Program-made: the position numbers and the translations under genes
The notes under the pieces: generated by a model
Seen by the model: only the letters and a program-made list of their open reading frames with translations
Databases searched by the model: none
Told to the model about the DNA's origin: nothing
Part shown: positions 42,801 to 50,910 of the stretch, one piece after another
Numbering within the stretch: position 1 is the stretch's first letter
How the letters are laid out: each line of letters begins with the position of its first letter
Source: Candidatus Gastranaerophilales bacterium
GTDB lineage: Bacteria; Cyanobacteriota; Vampirovibrionia; Gastranaerophilales; Gastranaerophilaceae
DNA: 64,000 nt
Reading direction: 5' to 3'
Assembly: GCA_905235155.1 (NCBI GenBank)
Contig: CAJOKJ010000001.1
Coordinates: 1 to 64,000, forward strand

Positions 42801-43541
42801 ATTAGGTTTATCCGAAACAGAATGTTTTCTTAATATAGACAAGAAACCATGGAAAATTTTACCGCTGTTTTCTTCTGTCAATTCTAACAAATCGGCTTTT
42901 GTTAAAGGTTTATTTTTATAACAATATGTATTTACCCAGCCATCAAAAATACCGTTTGGATATGTTTGTTTATTCCAACGTTCAAATGTATCAGCAACAT
43001 TTCCTGCTTGCCTGTAATATTCTTCAATTTTTATAATTTCATTCTGATATTCAATTTTATCATTATTTAATCGTGATGTGTATAACATCAGGTATTCAGT
43101 ATCTTTATCATTCTGAAAATATGTTAAAAGCTGACCACCATTTTTTTGTGTATTGTTAAGTTCATTATTAAATTCTTTTCCCCATGTTTTACATTCTATC
43201 ATCAAAAATGCTTTTGAATCTTTTGTAACTAAAATATCAAGTCTTCCAGAGTGTCCATGTCCTGATGGATAAACTTTTTCCAATACAATATTTTGTGGTT
43301 TATAACCTTTTTCAAGTAATCTGTCAACGCATTCTAAAACAACCCAATTCTCAGCTTGTGAAAAGTTTTGAGTAGTCTTGCAGTCAGCACCGATTAAATC
43401 TCCATAACAAATTTTTTCTTTTGAAAAATCAATTTCAACAGAATAACCATGCTGTTTATAAATTTTTTTATAAATATTAACAGCACTGTCTTTTGGACTA
43501 AACCCAAGCACTTTTAATAGTAACTTGTAATCTTCTTTCAT
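39867..43541 (-). CDS. Single-chain type I-like restriction-modification enzyme (nuclease-methylase-specificity)
   Basis: 1224 residues combining functions usually on separate subunits. About 1-140: HsdR N-terminal nuclease domain with D102 and E116-x-K118 in GRLDILV...IECKTW. About 370-800: N6-adenine methylase, AdoMet motif DYAAGSGHF and NPPY near 548. About 930-1080 and 1085-1224: two S-type target recognition domains, each ending in a coiled segment (PPLDIQQKIVDEIEKIE; PPIEEQQKIVSQIEELEKQ). No helicase motor is present. This is the architecture of type IIG/IIL-like enzymes, cutting without translocation; recognition sequence unknown. Likely defends against foreign DNA. Confidence 0.88.
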   Translation of the reverse strand: MKEDYKLLLKVLGFSPKDSAVNIYKKIYKQHGYSVEIDFSKEKICYGDLIGADCKTTQNFSQAENWVVLECVDRLLEKGYKPQNIVLEKVYPSGHGHSGRLDILVTKDSKAFLMIECKTWGKEFNNELNNTQKNGGQLLTYFQNDKDTEYLMLYTSRLNNDKIEYQNEIIKIEEYYRQAGNVADTFERWNKQTYPNGIFDGWVNTYCYKNKPLTKADLLELTEENSGKIFHGFLSILRKHSVSDKPNAFNKIFNLFLAKIYDEKKRENDTLEFQWLEDVDNPVDFQVRLYNLHKEGLYEFLKKEIEGISDDDFKYENKEELLEKKKKLLKFNKVFDIKDVIDDESFDDNFKVLKEVVQLLEKYQIRYPRKQQHLSDFFERLLTTGLKQEAGQFFTPPPITKFITKSLPLDKMLEASINQPVPKLPAVIDYAAGSGHFITEVMEAYQDCINNIDTTNFYPEATKTVDKWKLDPYSWAGKYVYGIEKDYRLVKVAKVGCYFYGDGLAQVIHGDGLDSFKHSKSYIGLLSENTKIEDSQKAKFSIVVSNPPYSVDAFKGDIKNINVNEEFELYKYLTDRSSEIECLFVERTKQLLKDGGLAGIILPSSILTNSGIYTKTRELFLKYFEIIAITELGSNTFMATGTNTVVLFLRRRNNYECINLEKSVDKFFSNHTDVTINGIETPVTKYINYVWEGLSLDDYLTLLDKKPNNKVKNHDLFKNYKQNITAKTEDDFWNKVTELEKEKIYYFILCYSQKLVIVKTGEKDAEKQFLGYEFSNRRGSEGMHAIRKDKSVDECTQLYDNESFDNPLKASTYIYKAFENDFDFPIDETLKENVSKVNLLDMMTFDRADFEKVINTKAKKKVKIESKWQTLTIKNIATVDYGTRIIKKNNVGKKYPVYGGGGETFRTDSFNRSSCYVISRFGMSPNCVRYIQGDFFLNDSGLTIKTIDKRIVLQEYLDNYLFLNQDYVYDCGRGVAQKNIDMEAFNALPIPRPPLDIQQKIVDEIEKIENHCLDLSKQLDNINRKVQKILSDTYSNYDLKKLGKYTEIPQYGANIKAIDGNPESDYRYIRITDIDDCGNLLNDWKTAEKVEDKYILQDGDFLFARSGATAGKTFYYTKDKCEKAIFAGYLIRFKCKKELNSRFLDILCKSDIYKKWAENIRGGAAQPNINAQQFSSYEIPVPPIEEQQKIVSQIEELEKQIAEAQRIIDNSKQQKQAILDKYLK

Positions 43542-43585
43542 ACTCCCCTTTGTACCACAAAATTAATATATACACAATAACATTT

Positions 43586-43615
43586 TTGCATAATAATAGC
43601 AAATTTTGTTACAAT
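43586..43615 (+). promoter_or_regulatory. Promoter of the ykgJ-like/rfbC/rfbB operon
   Basis: TTGCAT (43586-43591), 18 bases, TACAAT (43610-43615). Roughly 100 bases before the first ATG used. Confidence 0.6.
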
Positions 43616-43724
43616 TAAATTTTTTATGACTATGAACGGTAATTCACGTAAGAGGTTATTATAGAACTAAATAAATTTGACAGACCTTTTATTGAAGTTA
43701 TATACTAAAATAAAAGGTATTTTT

Positions 43725-44327
43725 ATGTCTGATTTACAAAAATATGTTGAATATCTTATATTTATTACGCAAAAAATAAATAAATTTTTTGAACATCAAA
43801 AAATTTACATTGCTTGTAAAAAAGGTTGTGCAAAATGCTGTAAAAATGCAGAATTTCCTTATAAAAAAATTGAATTTGAGTTGTTAATGGAAGGGTTCAA
43901 AACTTTACCGGAAGATAAACAGCAACTTATAAGAGAAAGAGTAAAAGCCTTAAAAGAAGAACAGGCAAAAACTGAAGGCAGATTAGCACATACTTGTCCG
44001 TTTTTAATTGATGAGGTTTGCTCAATATACGATTTCAGAGGTATAATTTGCCGCTCATTCGGTTTAATGTTTTACCGTGAAAACGATACTCCCGGTATTC
44101 CGTTTTGTATATTTGAAGGCTTAAATTATTCCGCACTTTTGAACAAAGAAACAGGACGTGTTTCAACAGAAAAATACAAAGAACTCGGGTATGACCAAGA
44201 GCCTCTTGCGTTTAATGTAAGTCATAGTTTTTTAACAGATGAAGTTCTGGCAAAAGGTTTCGGTTTTACCTTCGGTGAAACTAAGCCCATGTTAGACTGG
44301 TTTGATGAGGATTTTTATAATGTTTGA
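43725..44327 (+). CDS. YkgJ-family cysteine-cluster protein
   Basis: About 200 residues. ATG 43725 is chosen because AAAGGT precedes it; the upstream TTG frame is unsupported. The YkgJ (CxxCxxCC) pattern is CKKGCAKCCKNAEF near residues 31-44, with CPFL and C(S)IYDFRGIICRSFG further on; this family probably binds zinc or an Fe-S cluster. Function unknown. Its end overlaps the rfbC start by eight bases, so it is translated with the dTDP-sugar genes, perhaps only by chance. Confidence 0.85.
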   Translation: MSDLQKYVEYLIFITQKINKFFEHQKIYIACKKGCAKCCKNAEFPYKKIEFELLMEGFKTLPEDKQQLIRERVKALKEEQAKTEGRLAHTCPFLIDEVCSIYDFRGIICRSFGLMFYRENDTPGIPFCIFEGLNYSALLNKETGRVSTEKYKELGYDQEPLAFNVSHSFLTDEVLAKGFGFTFGETKPMLDWFDEDFYNV

Positions 44328-44874
44328 TTTTATAAAACAGGATATTGAAGATGTAATTCTTGTAAAACCTAAAATTTATGGTGATAACAGAGGTTTTTTC
44401 GCTGAAATTTATAAAAAATCAGAATTTGTACAAAACGGTATTGTTGATGAATTTTTACAAGATAATCATTCAAAATCATCTGCTCACGTTTTAAGAGGTT
44501 TGCACTATCAAGCAAAACCTTACGGACAAGCTAAATTGGTTCGTTGTGCAAAAGGCAGAATTTATGATGTTGCCGTTGATTTGAGAGTTAATTCAAAAAC
44601 TTTTGCAAAATATGTTAAAGTTGAATTATCAGAAGAAAACAAGCAAATGTTATACATTCCAAATGGTTTTGCTCACGGATTTGTTGTTTTATCTGATGAA
44701 TCGGAATTAATTTATAAAACAAGTTCCGAATACGCACCTCTAGCCGACAGAGGTATTTTATGGAATGATAAAACTATAAATATTGATTGGGAAATTAATT
44801 TTGAACCGATTTTATCAGAAAAAGATAAAAAACAACCTAAATTAAACAATATAAATAAAGAGGATTTATTTTAA
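44320..44874 (+). CDS. rfbC: dTDP-4-dehydrorhamnose 3,5-epimerase
   Basis: Epimerises dTDP-4-keto-6-deoxyglucose in dTDP-L-rhamnose synthesis. About 184 residues from ATG 44320, which follows GAGGA. Motifs: GDNRGFFAEIYKKSEF (22-37), QDNHSKSSAHVLRGLHYQ with catalytic His, VRCAKGRIYDVAVDLR, and PNGFAHGFVVLS. Full length. Overlaps rfbB by one base. rmlA and rmlD are not in the window, so the pathway is completed elsewhere. Confidence 0.93.
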   Translation: MFDFIKQDIEDVILVKPKIYGDNRGFFAEIYKKSEFVQNGIVDEFLQDNHSKSSAHVLRGLHYQAKPYGQAKLVRCAKGRIYDVAVDLRVNSKTFAKYVKVELSEENKQMLYIPNGFAHGFVVLSDESELIYKTSSEYAPLADRGILWNDKTINIDWEINFEPILSEKDKKQPKLNNINKEDLF

Positions 44875-45839
44875 TGAAAACTATTTTAGTAACAGGCGGT
44901 GCAGGATTTATCGGCAGTTGCTTTATAAGACATATAATAAAAAAATATCAGGATTATAACGTAATAAATCTTGATGCACTTACATATTGCGGTAACTTGT
45001 TAAATCTTAAGGATATTGAAGATAGTTCGCATTATATTTTTGAAAAAGGTAATATTTGTGATAAAAAACTTGTTCGGGAATTAATAAAAAAATCCGATTA
45101 TGTGGTTAATTTTGCCGCAGAATCTCACGTTGATAACTCCATTGCAAATCCTGAAATATTTATTGAAACAAATGTTAAAGGCACATTAAACTTGTTGCAG
45201 GCATGCAAAGAGATTGGAATTGAACGCTATTTACAAGTATCAACAGACGAAGTATATGGAACTTTAGGTAAAACAGGTTATTTTTATGAAACATCTCCAA
45301 TTCAGCCAAATTCACCTTATTCTGCGTCAAAAGCAAGTGCGGATTTACTTACAAGAGCATATTATGAAACTTACGGACTGCCGGTATTAATTACAAGATG
45401 TTCGAATAATTACGGGCCATACCAATATCCCGAAAAATTAATCCCGTTTTTTATTTCAAAATTATTAAAAGGTGAAAAAGTGCCTTTATATGGCGACGGA
45501 TTAAATGTTAGAGATTGGCTTTATGTTTATGACCATTGTGAAGCAATTGATACAGTTTTACACAAAGGTAAAACAGGCGAAGTTTACAATATTGGCGGAC
45601 ATAACGAAAAAACTAATCTGGAAATTACAAAATTAATTCTTGATGCAATGGGCAAAGATGAAAATTCCATAGAATATGTAAATGACCGTCTTGGACATGA
45701 TAGACGATATGCAATTTCAAACGATAAAATAACTTTTGAACTGGGTTGGAAACCTTCTATTACATTTGAAGAAGGTATAAAAAAGACTATTGACTGGTAT
45801 TTAAATAATCAAGAATGGATTTCAGCCGTTAAAGCATAA
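44874..45839 (+). CDS. rfbB: dTDP-glucose 4,6-dehydratase
   Basis: Converts dTDP-glucose to dTDP-4-keto-6-deoxyglucose. 321 residues, extended short-chain dehydrogenase fold: NAD-binding TGGAGFIG (7-14), VNFAAESHVDNS near 80, STDEVYG near 123, YSASKASADLL with the Tyr-Lys pair near 143-147, SNNYGPYQYPEKLIP, and GDGLNVRDWLYVYDHC. Second gene of a two-step dTDP-sugar module for surface polysaccharide. Its end overlaps the convergent acpS by 18 bases. Confidence 0.95.
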   Translation: MKTILVTGGAGFIGSCFIRHIIKKYQDYNVINLDALTYCGNLLNLKDIEDSSHYIFEKGNICDKKLVRELIKKSDYVVNFAAESHVDNSIANPEIFIETNVKGTLNLLQACKEIGIERYLQVSTDEVYGTLGKTGYFYETSPIQPNSPYSASKASADLLTRAYYETYGLPVLITRCSNNYGPYQYPEKLIPFFISKLLKGEKVPLYGDGLNVRDWLYVYDHCEAIDTVLHKGKTGEVYNIGGHNEKTNLEITKLILDAMGKDENSIEYVNDRLGHDRRYAISNDKITFELGWKPSITFEEGIKKTIDWYLNNQEWISAVKA

Positions 45840-46187
45840 AACTGTCGCAGTTGCATAAGTTTTTGAATGCGAAAGTGAAACTTTTACTGTTATATTAGGG
45901 TATTTTTTTATGCTGCAATAAGGTGAACCGTTTTCGTTATTTAAAATTTCAATATCACTATAATATACATCCCTAATTTTAAATTGCGAAAGTGCTTTTA
46001 CAACAGCCTCTTTAGCACAATATCTTACGCATAAATGAGATGCCGATTGATTATCCTTAAAACAGTATTCAAGCTCTTTTACAGTAAAAATTTTACGCAA
46101 AAATTTCTCGTCTTGTTCTAACTTTTTATTATCAAATCTATTTATTTCTTCAATATCGGTGCCAATTGCTAAATTATTAAAATTCAT
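45822..46187 (-). CDS. acpS: Holo-[acyl-carrier-protein] synthase
   Basis: Transfers phosphopantetheine from CoA to acyl carrier protein. 121 residues from ATG 46187 (AGGAAT six bases upstream); the upstream ATG frame adds 16 hydrophobic residues and is not used. IGTDIEEINRF holds metal Asp11, and YCAKEAVVKAL (near 70-80) the second metal/CoA motif. The C-terminal half VKVSLSHSKTYATATVLC is intact. Single gene; a terminator stands between it and the M48 gene upstream. Confidence 0.93.
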   Translation of the reverse strand: MNFNNLAIGTDIEEINRFDNKKLEQDEKFLRKIFTVKELEYCFKDNQSASHLCVRYCAKEAVVKALSQFKIRDVYYSDIEILNNENGSPYCSIKKYPNITVKVSLSHSKTYATATVLCFNG

Positions 46188-46208
46188 AAATATTCCTAAT
46201 GATAAATA

Positions 46209-46246
46209 AAAGTACGGTGAATTTAAAAATATCACCGTACTTTTTA
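46209..46246. terminator. Terminator between M48 protease gene and acpS
   Basis: AGTACGGTGA / TCACCGTACT, 11-base loop, T-rich on the plus side and A-rich (T on minus) on the other, so it can work on either strand. Confidence 0.85.
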
Positions 46247-46251
46247 TTAAA

Positions 46252-47121
46252 TTATTTAGATGTGCTTTCCGTTGTTGTTGTTGAATTTAGCATTAATAAA
46301 GTATTGTATGCACTGTTCCAACCGTTATTTGCTTTTAGCATCTTTTTAGCACGTTTAATTTTTTCTTTTTTTAGTTTTTCTTGTTCTTTTTCGTATTTTT
46401 TAGTTAATCTTGGACTTGCGTTTCTTTCTTCAACATTCAAACTTATAAGAGTATTTGCTTTTTTGTATGAATCAGTTGTATAGCCTTTTTTAATCCATTC
46501 AGGATAATTATATGAAACATAATCATAAATATTCATTAATCTTTTTTCTCCTGACGGATGAGTTGATATTATATCAACATAATTTCCGCAAATTTTGTTT
46601 AATACGGAAATCATTGCAAGTGGATTGTATCCTGCTTTTACAAGTAAATCAACTCCTGACAAATCCGCTTCAAATTCATCTTTTCTGCTTAATTTAGTGC
46701 TTGAAAGTTCTTGAACGGCAGCAGCACCTAAAGATTTTGATGAATCACCGGTAACATTTGCAATTAAAGTATTTAATATGGTTTGTTTTGCGTTATGCCC
46801 ATTAATAATATGTCCCATTTCGTGAGAAATTACGGCAGCAATTTCTTCATCAGTTGTTGCATAATTCAATAAACCTTTATACACATGAATTTCTTTGTTT
46901 ATATCTGCATATGCATTTGCTTCGTCTTCGTTTGACACTTTAATTGAAATACCGTCAGGCAAATTGTTTGACTTGATTAATTTGTATGCAATGTCATTTA
47001 ATTTTTTTTGTGCTGCTACTGAATCCCAATTTGCAGTTGTAGTAGTAGTTGTTGTTGTCGTTGCAGCGTTTACTTGTAATCCTAAAAATAGTGCAAAAAT
47101 TGCAATTAAAATCTTTTTCAT
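46252..47121 (-). CDS. Exported M48-family metalloprotease with poly-Thr stretch
   Basis: 289 residues. Signal peptide 1-20 followed by nine consecutive Thr residues encoded by a triplet run (ACA/ACT). The peptidase M48 (HtpX/BepA-like) domain has HEMGH (100-104) and the downstream Glu in FEADLSGVDLL near 147. The C-terminal part is charged and helical. Likely a periplasmic quality-control protease. The Thr tract length could vary between strains. It lies downstream of nusA on the same strand, 60 bases away. Confidence 0.88.
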   Translation of the reverse strand: MKKILIAIFALFLGLQVNAATTTTTTTTTANWDSVAAQKKLNDIAYKLIKSNNLPDGISIKVSNEDEANAYADINKEIHVYKGLLNYATTDEEIAAVISHEMGHIINGHNAKQTILNTLIANVTGDSSKSLGAAAVQELSSTKLSRKDEFEADLSGVDLLVKAGYNPLAMISVLNKICGNYVDIISTHPSGEKRLMNIYDYVSYNYPEWIKKGYTTDSYKKANTLISLNVEERNASPRLTKKYEKEQEKLKKEKIKRAKKMLKANNGWNSAYNTLLMLNSTTTTESTSK

Positions 47122-47180
47122 GTTTTTCTCCTTTATAAAAAATGTTGGCAGATATATCTGTCATCATTTTAACTTATTAT

Positions 47181-48413
47181 TTATTCTTCTTCAGAAATTT
47201 CTTCTTCTTGAACCATATCTTCTTCATCTATTGCTTGTTGATTCATTTCTTCTTCAATTTCTTCGTTAATTTCAGCTTCATCATAATTTGGTTCTTCTTC
47301 AACAATATCTTCTTGATATTCGTAATTTCTTTGTGCTTCTTGTTCTGCTCTTTCCATTTGAGAAACTGATTTAATGTCTATTTTCCAACCTGTTAATTTG
47401 TGTGCCAATCTTACGTTTTGACCTTCACGACCAATTGCCAATGATAATTGATCGTCAGGTACAACAACCATTGCTTCTTGGGCATTTTCGTCATTTGCAA
47501 GAATATCAACGGATACAACTCTTGCAGGTGAAAGTGCATTTACAATGTATTCAACAGGGTCTTCAGAGTATCTTACGATATCAATTTTTTCATTTTTTAA
47601 TTCGTTAACGATAGTTTGAATTCTTGAACCTCTAGGTCCGATGCAAGCACCAACAGAATCAACTTCAGGGTCATTTGACCATACCGCAATTTTTGTTCTG
47701 TAACCTGCTTCACGAGAGATTGATTTAATTTCTACGATATTATCTTCAATTTCAGGAACTTCAAGTTCAAATAATTCTCTTACGATTTCTGCGTGTGCAT
47801 GTGAAACGATTACTTGAGGTAATCTTGTTGTTTCTTTTACGTTAACAACAAATACTCTGATTCTGTTACCGGGTTTGTAGTATTCTCCGGGTATTTGTTC
47901 TTTTGCAGGCATTATAGCGTCTGATTTACCGATATTAACAATTACATTTCTGTTTTCAACTCTTTGAATTATACCTGTAATAAGAGTACCTTTTTTATCC
48001 ATAAATTCATTTAAAACAAGATTTCTTTCTGCTTCTCTAATTCTTTGAGTAATAACTTGTTTTGCTGCTTGTGCTGCAATACGTCCGAATTGTTCAGGTG
48101 TAACTTCGATTTTAACTTCGTCATCAAGTTCAACATCTTCGTCAATTTCTTTTGCTTCTGATAGTGAAATTTGTTCATCTTCCATTCCGTCTTCAACGCT
48201 ATTTACAACAACTTTTGTACAGAAAACTCCGATTTCACCGGATTGTTCATCCAAAATTGCTTCAATATTTGCTGCTTCTTTGCATCTCATAGATTTTTTG
48301 TAAGCGGCAACCATTGCATCACAAAGAGATGCAATTAATACTTCTTTTGAAATTCCACGTTCTTTTTCAAGTTCTTCGCATGCTTCAAACAATGCTGTTC
48401 CGATTTTAATCAT
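47181..48413 (-). CDS. nusA: Transcription termination/antitermination factor NusA
   Basis: 410 residues. Binds RNA polymerase and nascent RNA and modulates pausing, termination and antitermination. N-terminal polymerase-binding domain (1-130), S1 (about 135-200, GTLITGIIQRVENRNVIVNI), two KH domains (about 205-345, with SVGACIGPRGSRIQTIVNEL and LAIGREGQNVRLAHKLTGW). It ends in a strongly acidic tail (about 360-410), with no C-terminal acidic-repeat domains of the E. coli type. rimP precedes it; infB and ylxR, usual partners, do not follow, the next gene being an M48 protease. Confidence 0.96.
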   Translation of the reverse strand: MIKIGTALFEACEELEKERGISKEVLIASLCDAMVAAYKKSMRCKEAANIEAILDEQSGEIGVFCTKVVVNSVEDGMEDEQISLSEAKEIDEDVELDDEVKIEVTPEQFGRIAAQAAKQVITQRIREAERNLVLNEFMDKKGTLITGIIQRVENRNVIVNIGKSDAIMPAKEQIPGEYYKPGNRIRVFVVNVKETTRLPQVIVSHAHAEIVRELFELEVPEIEDNIVEIKSISREAGYRTKIAVWSNDPEVDSVGACIGPRGSRIQTIVNELKNEKIDIVRYSEDPVEYIVNALSPARVVSVDILANDENAQEAMVVVPDDQLSLAIGREGQNVRLAHKLTGWKIDIKSVSQMERAEQEAQRNYEYQEDIVEEEPNYDEAEINEEIEEEMNQQAIDEEDMVQEEEISEEE

Positions 48414-48436
48414 TATTTATCTTCCTTTCATTTATT

Positions 48437-48515
48437 CGTGAGTTGTGAGTTGTGAATGGTGGGTAGAAAATAAAATTCAACTTACTATTCACAATTCACT
48501 ATTTACTATTTACTC
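48437..48515. repeat. GTGAGT/ACTCAC repeat pair between rimP and nusA
   Basis: GTGAGTTGTGAGTTGTGAAT at 48439 and an inverted counterpart ATTCACAATTCACTATTTAC at 48487, able to form a hairpin. Related to copies at 8917-8950 and 286-311. It overlaps the rimP stop codon (48510-48512), so the end of rimP may be repeat-derived. Confidence 0.65.
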
Positions 48516-48992
48516 ATAATATAGCCTTGTGTTTTTAATTTTATCCATAGGGATAATCATTTCTTTTTCATCTTTAAGTCTTATAACTGTTATACCTTCA
48601 TTTTCGTCATATTCAACAAGTTTTGCCTTGAAAATTTGTTCTGAACCGTCTGTTGGCTGTTCTTTAAGTTTTATGCTTACATTTCTTCCTCTAAAAATGA
48701 TGTATTCTTTTTCGGATTTAAATTTTCTTTCCAGTCCCGGAGAAGAAACTTCGAGGTAATATTTACAAGGGATAAGTTCATCTAAAAAGTCTTCCATACT
48801 GCGTGTAACGTTTTCGCAATCTTCTAAAGTAACGGGATGGTCATAAGAAAACAAATAAACTCTTAAATACCAGCGATGATTTTCTTTTACGAATTCTATT
48901 TCAACAGGTATAAGATTATATCTCATAGCCGTATTTTCAATTAATGGAGTAATTTGTTCAAGAATTTCGTGTCTGTTAATTTCTTCTTTCAT
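48510..48992 (-). CDS. rimP: Ribosome maturation factor RimP
   Basis: Needed for 30S subunit assembly. 160 residues from ATG 48992, which AAGGGA precedes; a longer upstream frame runs back through the leader hairpin and is rejected. N-terminal part EILEQITPLIENTAMRYNLI, then VEIEFVKENHRWYLRVYL, LEDCENVTRSMEDFLDE, and the hallmark YYLEVSSPGLERKF near 92-105. The C-terminal domain IPMDKIKNTRL ends close to a repeat. Heads the rimP-nusA operon. Confidence 0.93.
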   Translation of the reverse strand: MKEEINRHEILEQITPLIENTAMRYNLIPVEIEFVKENHRWYLRVYLFSYDHPVTLEDCENVTRSMEDFLDELIPCKYYLEVSSPGLERKFKSEKEYIIFRGRNVSIKLKEQPTDGSEQIFKAKLVEYDENEGITVIRLKDEKEMIIPMDKIKNTRLYYE

Positions 48993-49010
48993 TATGCTAT
49001 CCCTTATGAT

Positions 49011-49043
49011 AAAAAGAGAACGGGAGTTGACCCGTTCTCTTTT
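49011..49043 (-). terminator. Terminator-like hairpin in the rimP leader (possible attenuator)
   Basis: AAAGAGAACGGG / CCCGTTCTCTTT with a 6-base loop; on the minus strand it is followed by TTTTTATC and lies 19 bases before the rimP start. It is upstream of the whole rimP-nusA unit, where nusA autoregulation by attenuation would be expected. It could alternatively end an unrelated transcript. Confidence 0.65.
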
Positions 49044-49175
49044 AAAGAAACCTTGTCTATATTTTAAATTAAAAATAAAAATTTGTAAACCCTTTATTTT
49101 TATTTTTAAAACAATAGACATGTTGGTATATTTGAGTTAGTATTTTTTGTGAGTATTCAAGGTATATTAAAGATT

Positions 49176-50162
49176 ATGAATTTTATAGATTTTTGTTCTG
49201 GAATAGGTGCTGGCAGGTTGGGGCTGGAATTATTGGGTTTAAACTGTGTTGCACATAGTGAAATTAATTTGGATTCTGATTATACGTACAAATTGTTTTA
49301 TAATGATGAAAAAAATCTTGGAGATTTAACTTCTTTAGATGTTAAGTTAATTCCTAATAGTGATATTTTAATTGCGGGATTTCCTTGTCAAACTTTTTCT
49401 ATTGTTGGTAAGAGAGCAGGATTTGAAGATGAAAGAGGACAAATTATCTATCATTTAAGAAATATTTTGGTAAATAAAAATATTCCATATTTCATCTTTG
49501 AAAATGTAAAAGGTTTGGTTAATCATGATAAAGGCAGAACTTTTAATGCAATTATTGAACTCTTAGATAACTCAGGATATAATGTTAATTACAAAGTGTT
49601 AAACAGTATTGATTTTGGTGTTCCGCAGTTAAGAGAAAGAGTATATCTTGTAGGTATAAGGAAAGATTTATATAATAAACCTTTTGAATTTCCAAAATCT
49701 GTAAAACAGGCAAGTATAAAGAATTTTTTACTATCAAATAACAACTATATACAGGATATACAACATCCGACTTTTCAAAAGTATTTATCTAATAAATATA
49801 ACAAAGATAGAATAAATATAGATAATATTTTAACACAAGATTATGCAATAGTAGATACCAGGCAATCAGATATGCGAGTATATATAGATAAATGTCCTAC
49901 ATTAAGAACAGGAAGACATGGTATTTTATATGTACGCAATAAAAAATTACATAAATTATCCGGTTTGGAAGCGTTATTATTACAAGGTTTTCCTAAAAAA
50001 TATGTAATGAAAGCAATGGGTATTCCAAATTCTAAGTTACTATCACAGGCAGGCAATGCAATGACAGTTAATGTAATACGTGCTATCGGAGAATGTTTAA
50101 TAAATTATGTAGAGGAAAATACGCAACGTGGATTTAGTTCAAAAAGGCTCTCAAACTGCTAA
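49176..50162 (+). CDS. DNA (cytosine-5) methyltransferase, HhaI-like
   Basis: About 328 residues from ATG 49176 (a GTG at 49149 gives an unneeded extension). C5 methylase motifs in order: I FCSGIGAGRLGLELLG (6-21), IV GFPCQTFS with catalytic Cys71, VI FENVKGL, VIII PQLRERVYLVGIR, IX and X near the end LLQGFPKKY and QAGNAMTVNV. The target recognition part (about 190-260) lies between VIII and IX. It overlaps the endonuclease gene by 35 bases and so protects host sites; by partner identity it probably methylates GCGC. Confidence 0.9.
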   Translation: MNFIDFCSGIGAGRLGLELLGLNCVAHSEINLDSDYTYKLFYNDEKNLGDLTSLDVKLIPNSDILIAGFPCQTFSIVGKRAGFEDERGQIIYHLRNILVNKNIPYFIFENVKGLVNHDKGRTFNAIIELLDNSGYNVNYKVLNSIDFGVPQLRERVYLVGIRKDLYNKPFEFPKSVKQASIKNFLLSNNNYIQDIQHPTFQKYLSNKYNKDRINIDNILTQDYAIVDTRQSDMRVYIDKCPTLRTGRHGILYVRNKKLHKLSGLEALLLQGFPKKYVMKAMGIPNSKLLSQAGNAMTVNVIRAIGECLINYVEENTQRGFSSKRLSNC

Positions 50163-50874
50163 AAACGGTTTTAAAAATGAGCAAGATATATGTGATAAAT
50201 TTAATAATTGGGAAAATGATAAAGAGGCTCAACAATGGTTGAATATTATGCAATATAATATGCTTGATATAGAATTTGTTAATGCAATTGTATTGCATGG
50301 ATATAAAGCAGATATAAACGTAAAAGTTCAAATTAAATTAAAATCTGCTTTAGATACTGAAAATATACAAGTTAAATTGGTATCTAACAAAAAAGGCTTT
50401 AACCAAGTTGATAAACGATGGTTATCTCATTATAAAGAAATGTGGAATATGCCGGACAATGTTTATCAATTATTACAATATTATACAGGCGAGTTAAAAC
50501 CGTACAGAAATAATGTAAGAGATTACAGAAGAATGTTTATTGACGAATTTACATTAAAAGAACAAAATTTGTTATTAGAATGGTTTTCAATAAATAAAAC
50601 ATTAATATTAAGTGATATAATTAGAGGTCGAGGACAATTTAGTGCTGAATGGATATTGGTTGCACAAAAATCGGATAATAATGCCAGATGGGTATTAGCA
50701 AATATAAATCAAGCTTTGCAACACTATTCTGAAGGAAATGTGAAAATAAGCCCTAAAGGTTCATTGTACATTGGTAATGTTACTGTGCAAAGAAAGGGCG
50801 GGGACAATGGCAGAGATACTGCAAATATGTTACAATTTAAATTAGACCCAACACAACTATTTGATATAAAATAA
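50128..50874 (+). CDS. Type II restriction endonuclease, HinP1I-like
   Basis: 248 residues. Resembles HinP1I (cuts G^CGC) along its length as I remember that enzyme: SQTAKNGFKNEQDICDKF near 8-25, HGYKADINVKVQI near 57-69, IQVKLVSNKKGFNQVD near 80-95, RRMFIDEFTLKEQN, DIIRGRGQFSAEWILVAQK near 168-186 and TVQRKGGDNGRDTANMLQFK. Active-site residues would include the Asp in KADINV and the Gln-x-Lys in IQVKL. The 35-base overlap with the methylase gene ties expression of the two. Recognition of GCGC is inferred from that resemblance only. Confidence 0.8.
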   Translation: MDLVQKGSQTAKNGFKNEQDICDKFNNWENDKEAQQWLNIMQYNMLDIEFVNAIVLHGYKADINVKVQIKLKSALDTENIQVKLVSNKKGFNQVDKRWLSHYKEMWNMPDNVYQLLQYYTGELKPYRNNVRDYRRMFIDEFTLKEQNLLLEWFSINKTLILSDIIRGRGQFSAEWILVAQKSDNNARWVLANINQALQHYSEGNVKISPKGSLYIGNVTVQRKGGDNGRDTANMLQFKLDPTQLFDIK

Positions 50875-50910
50875 TTTTGGTTAAATAAAAAATATTCTTG
50901 AGGATTTAAT

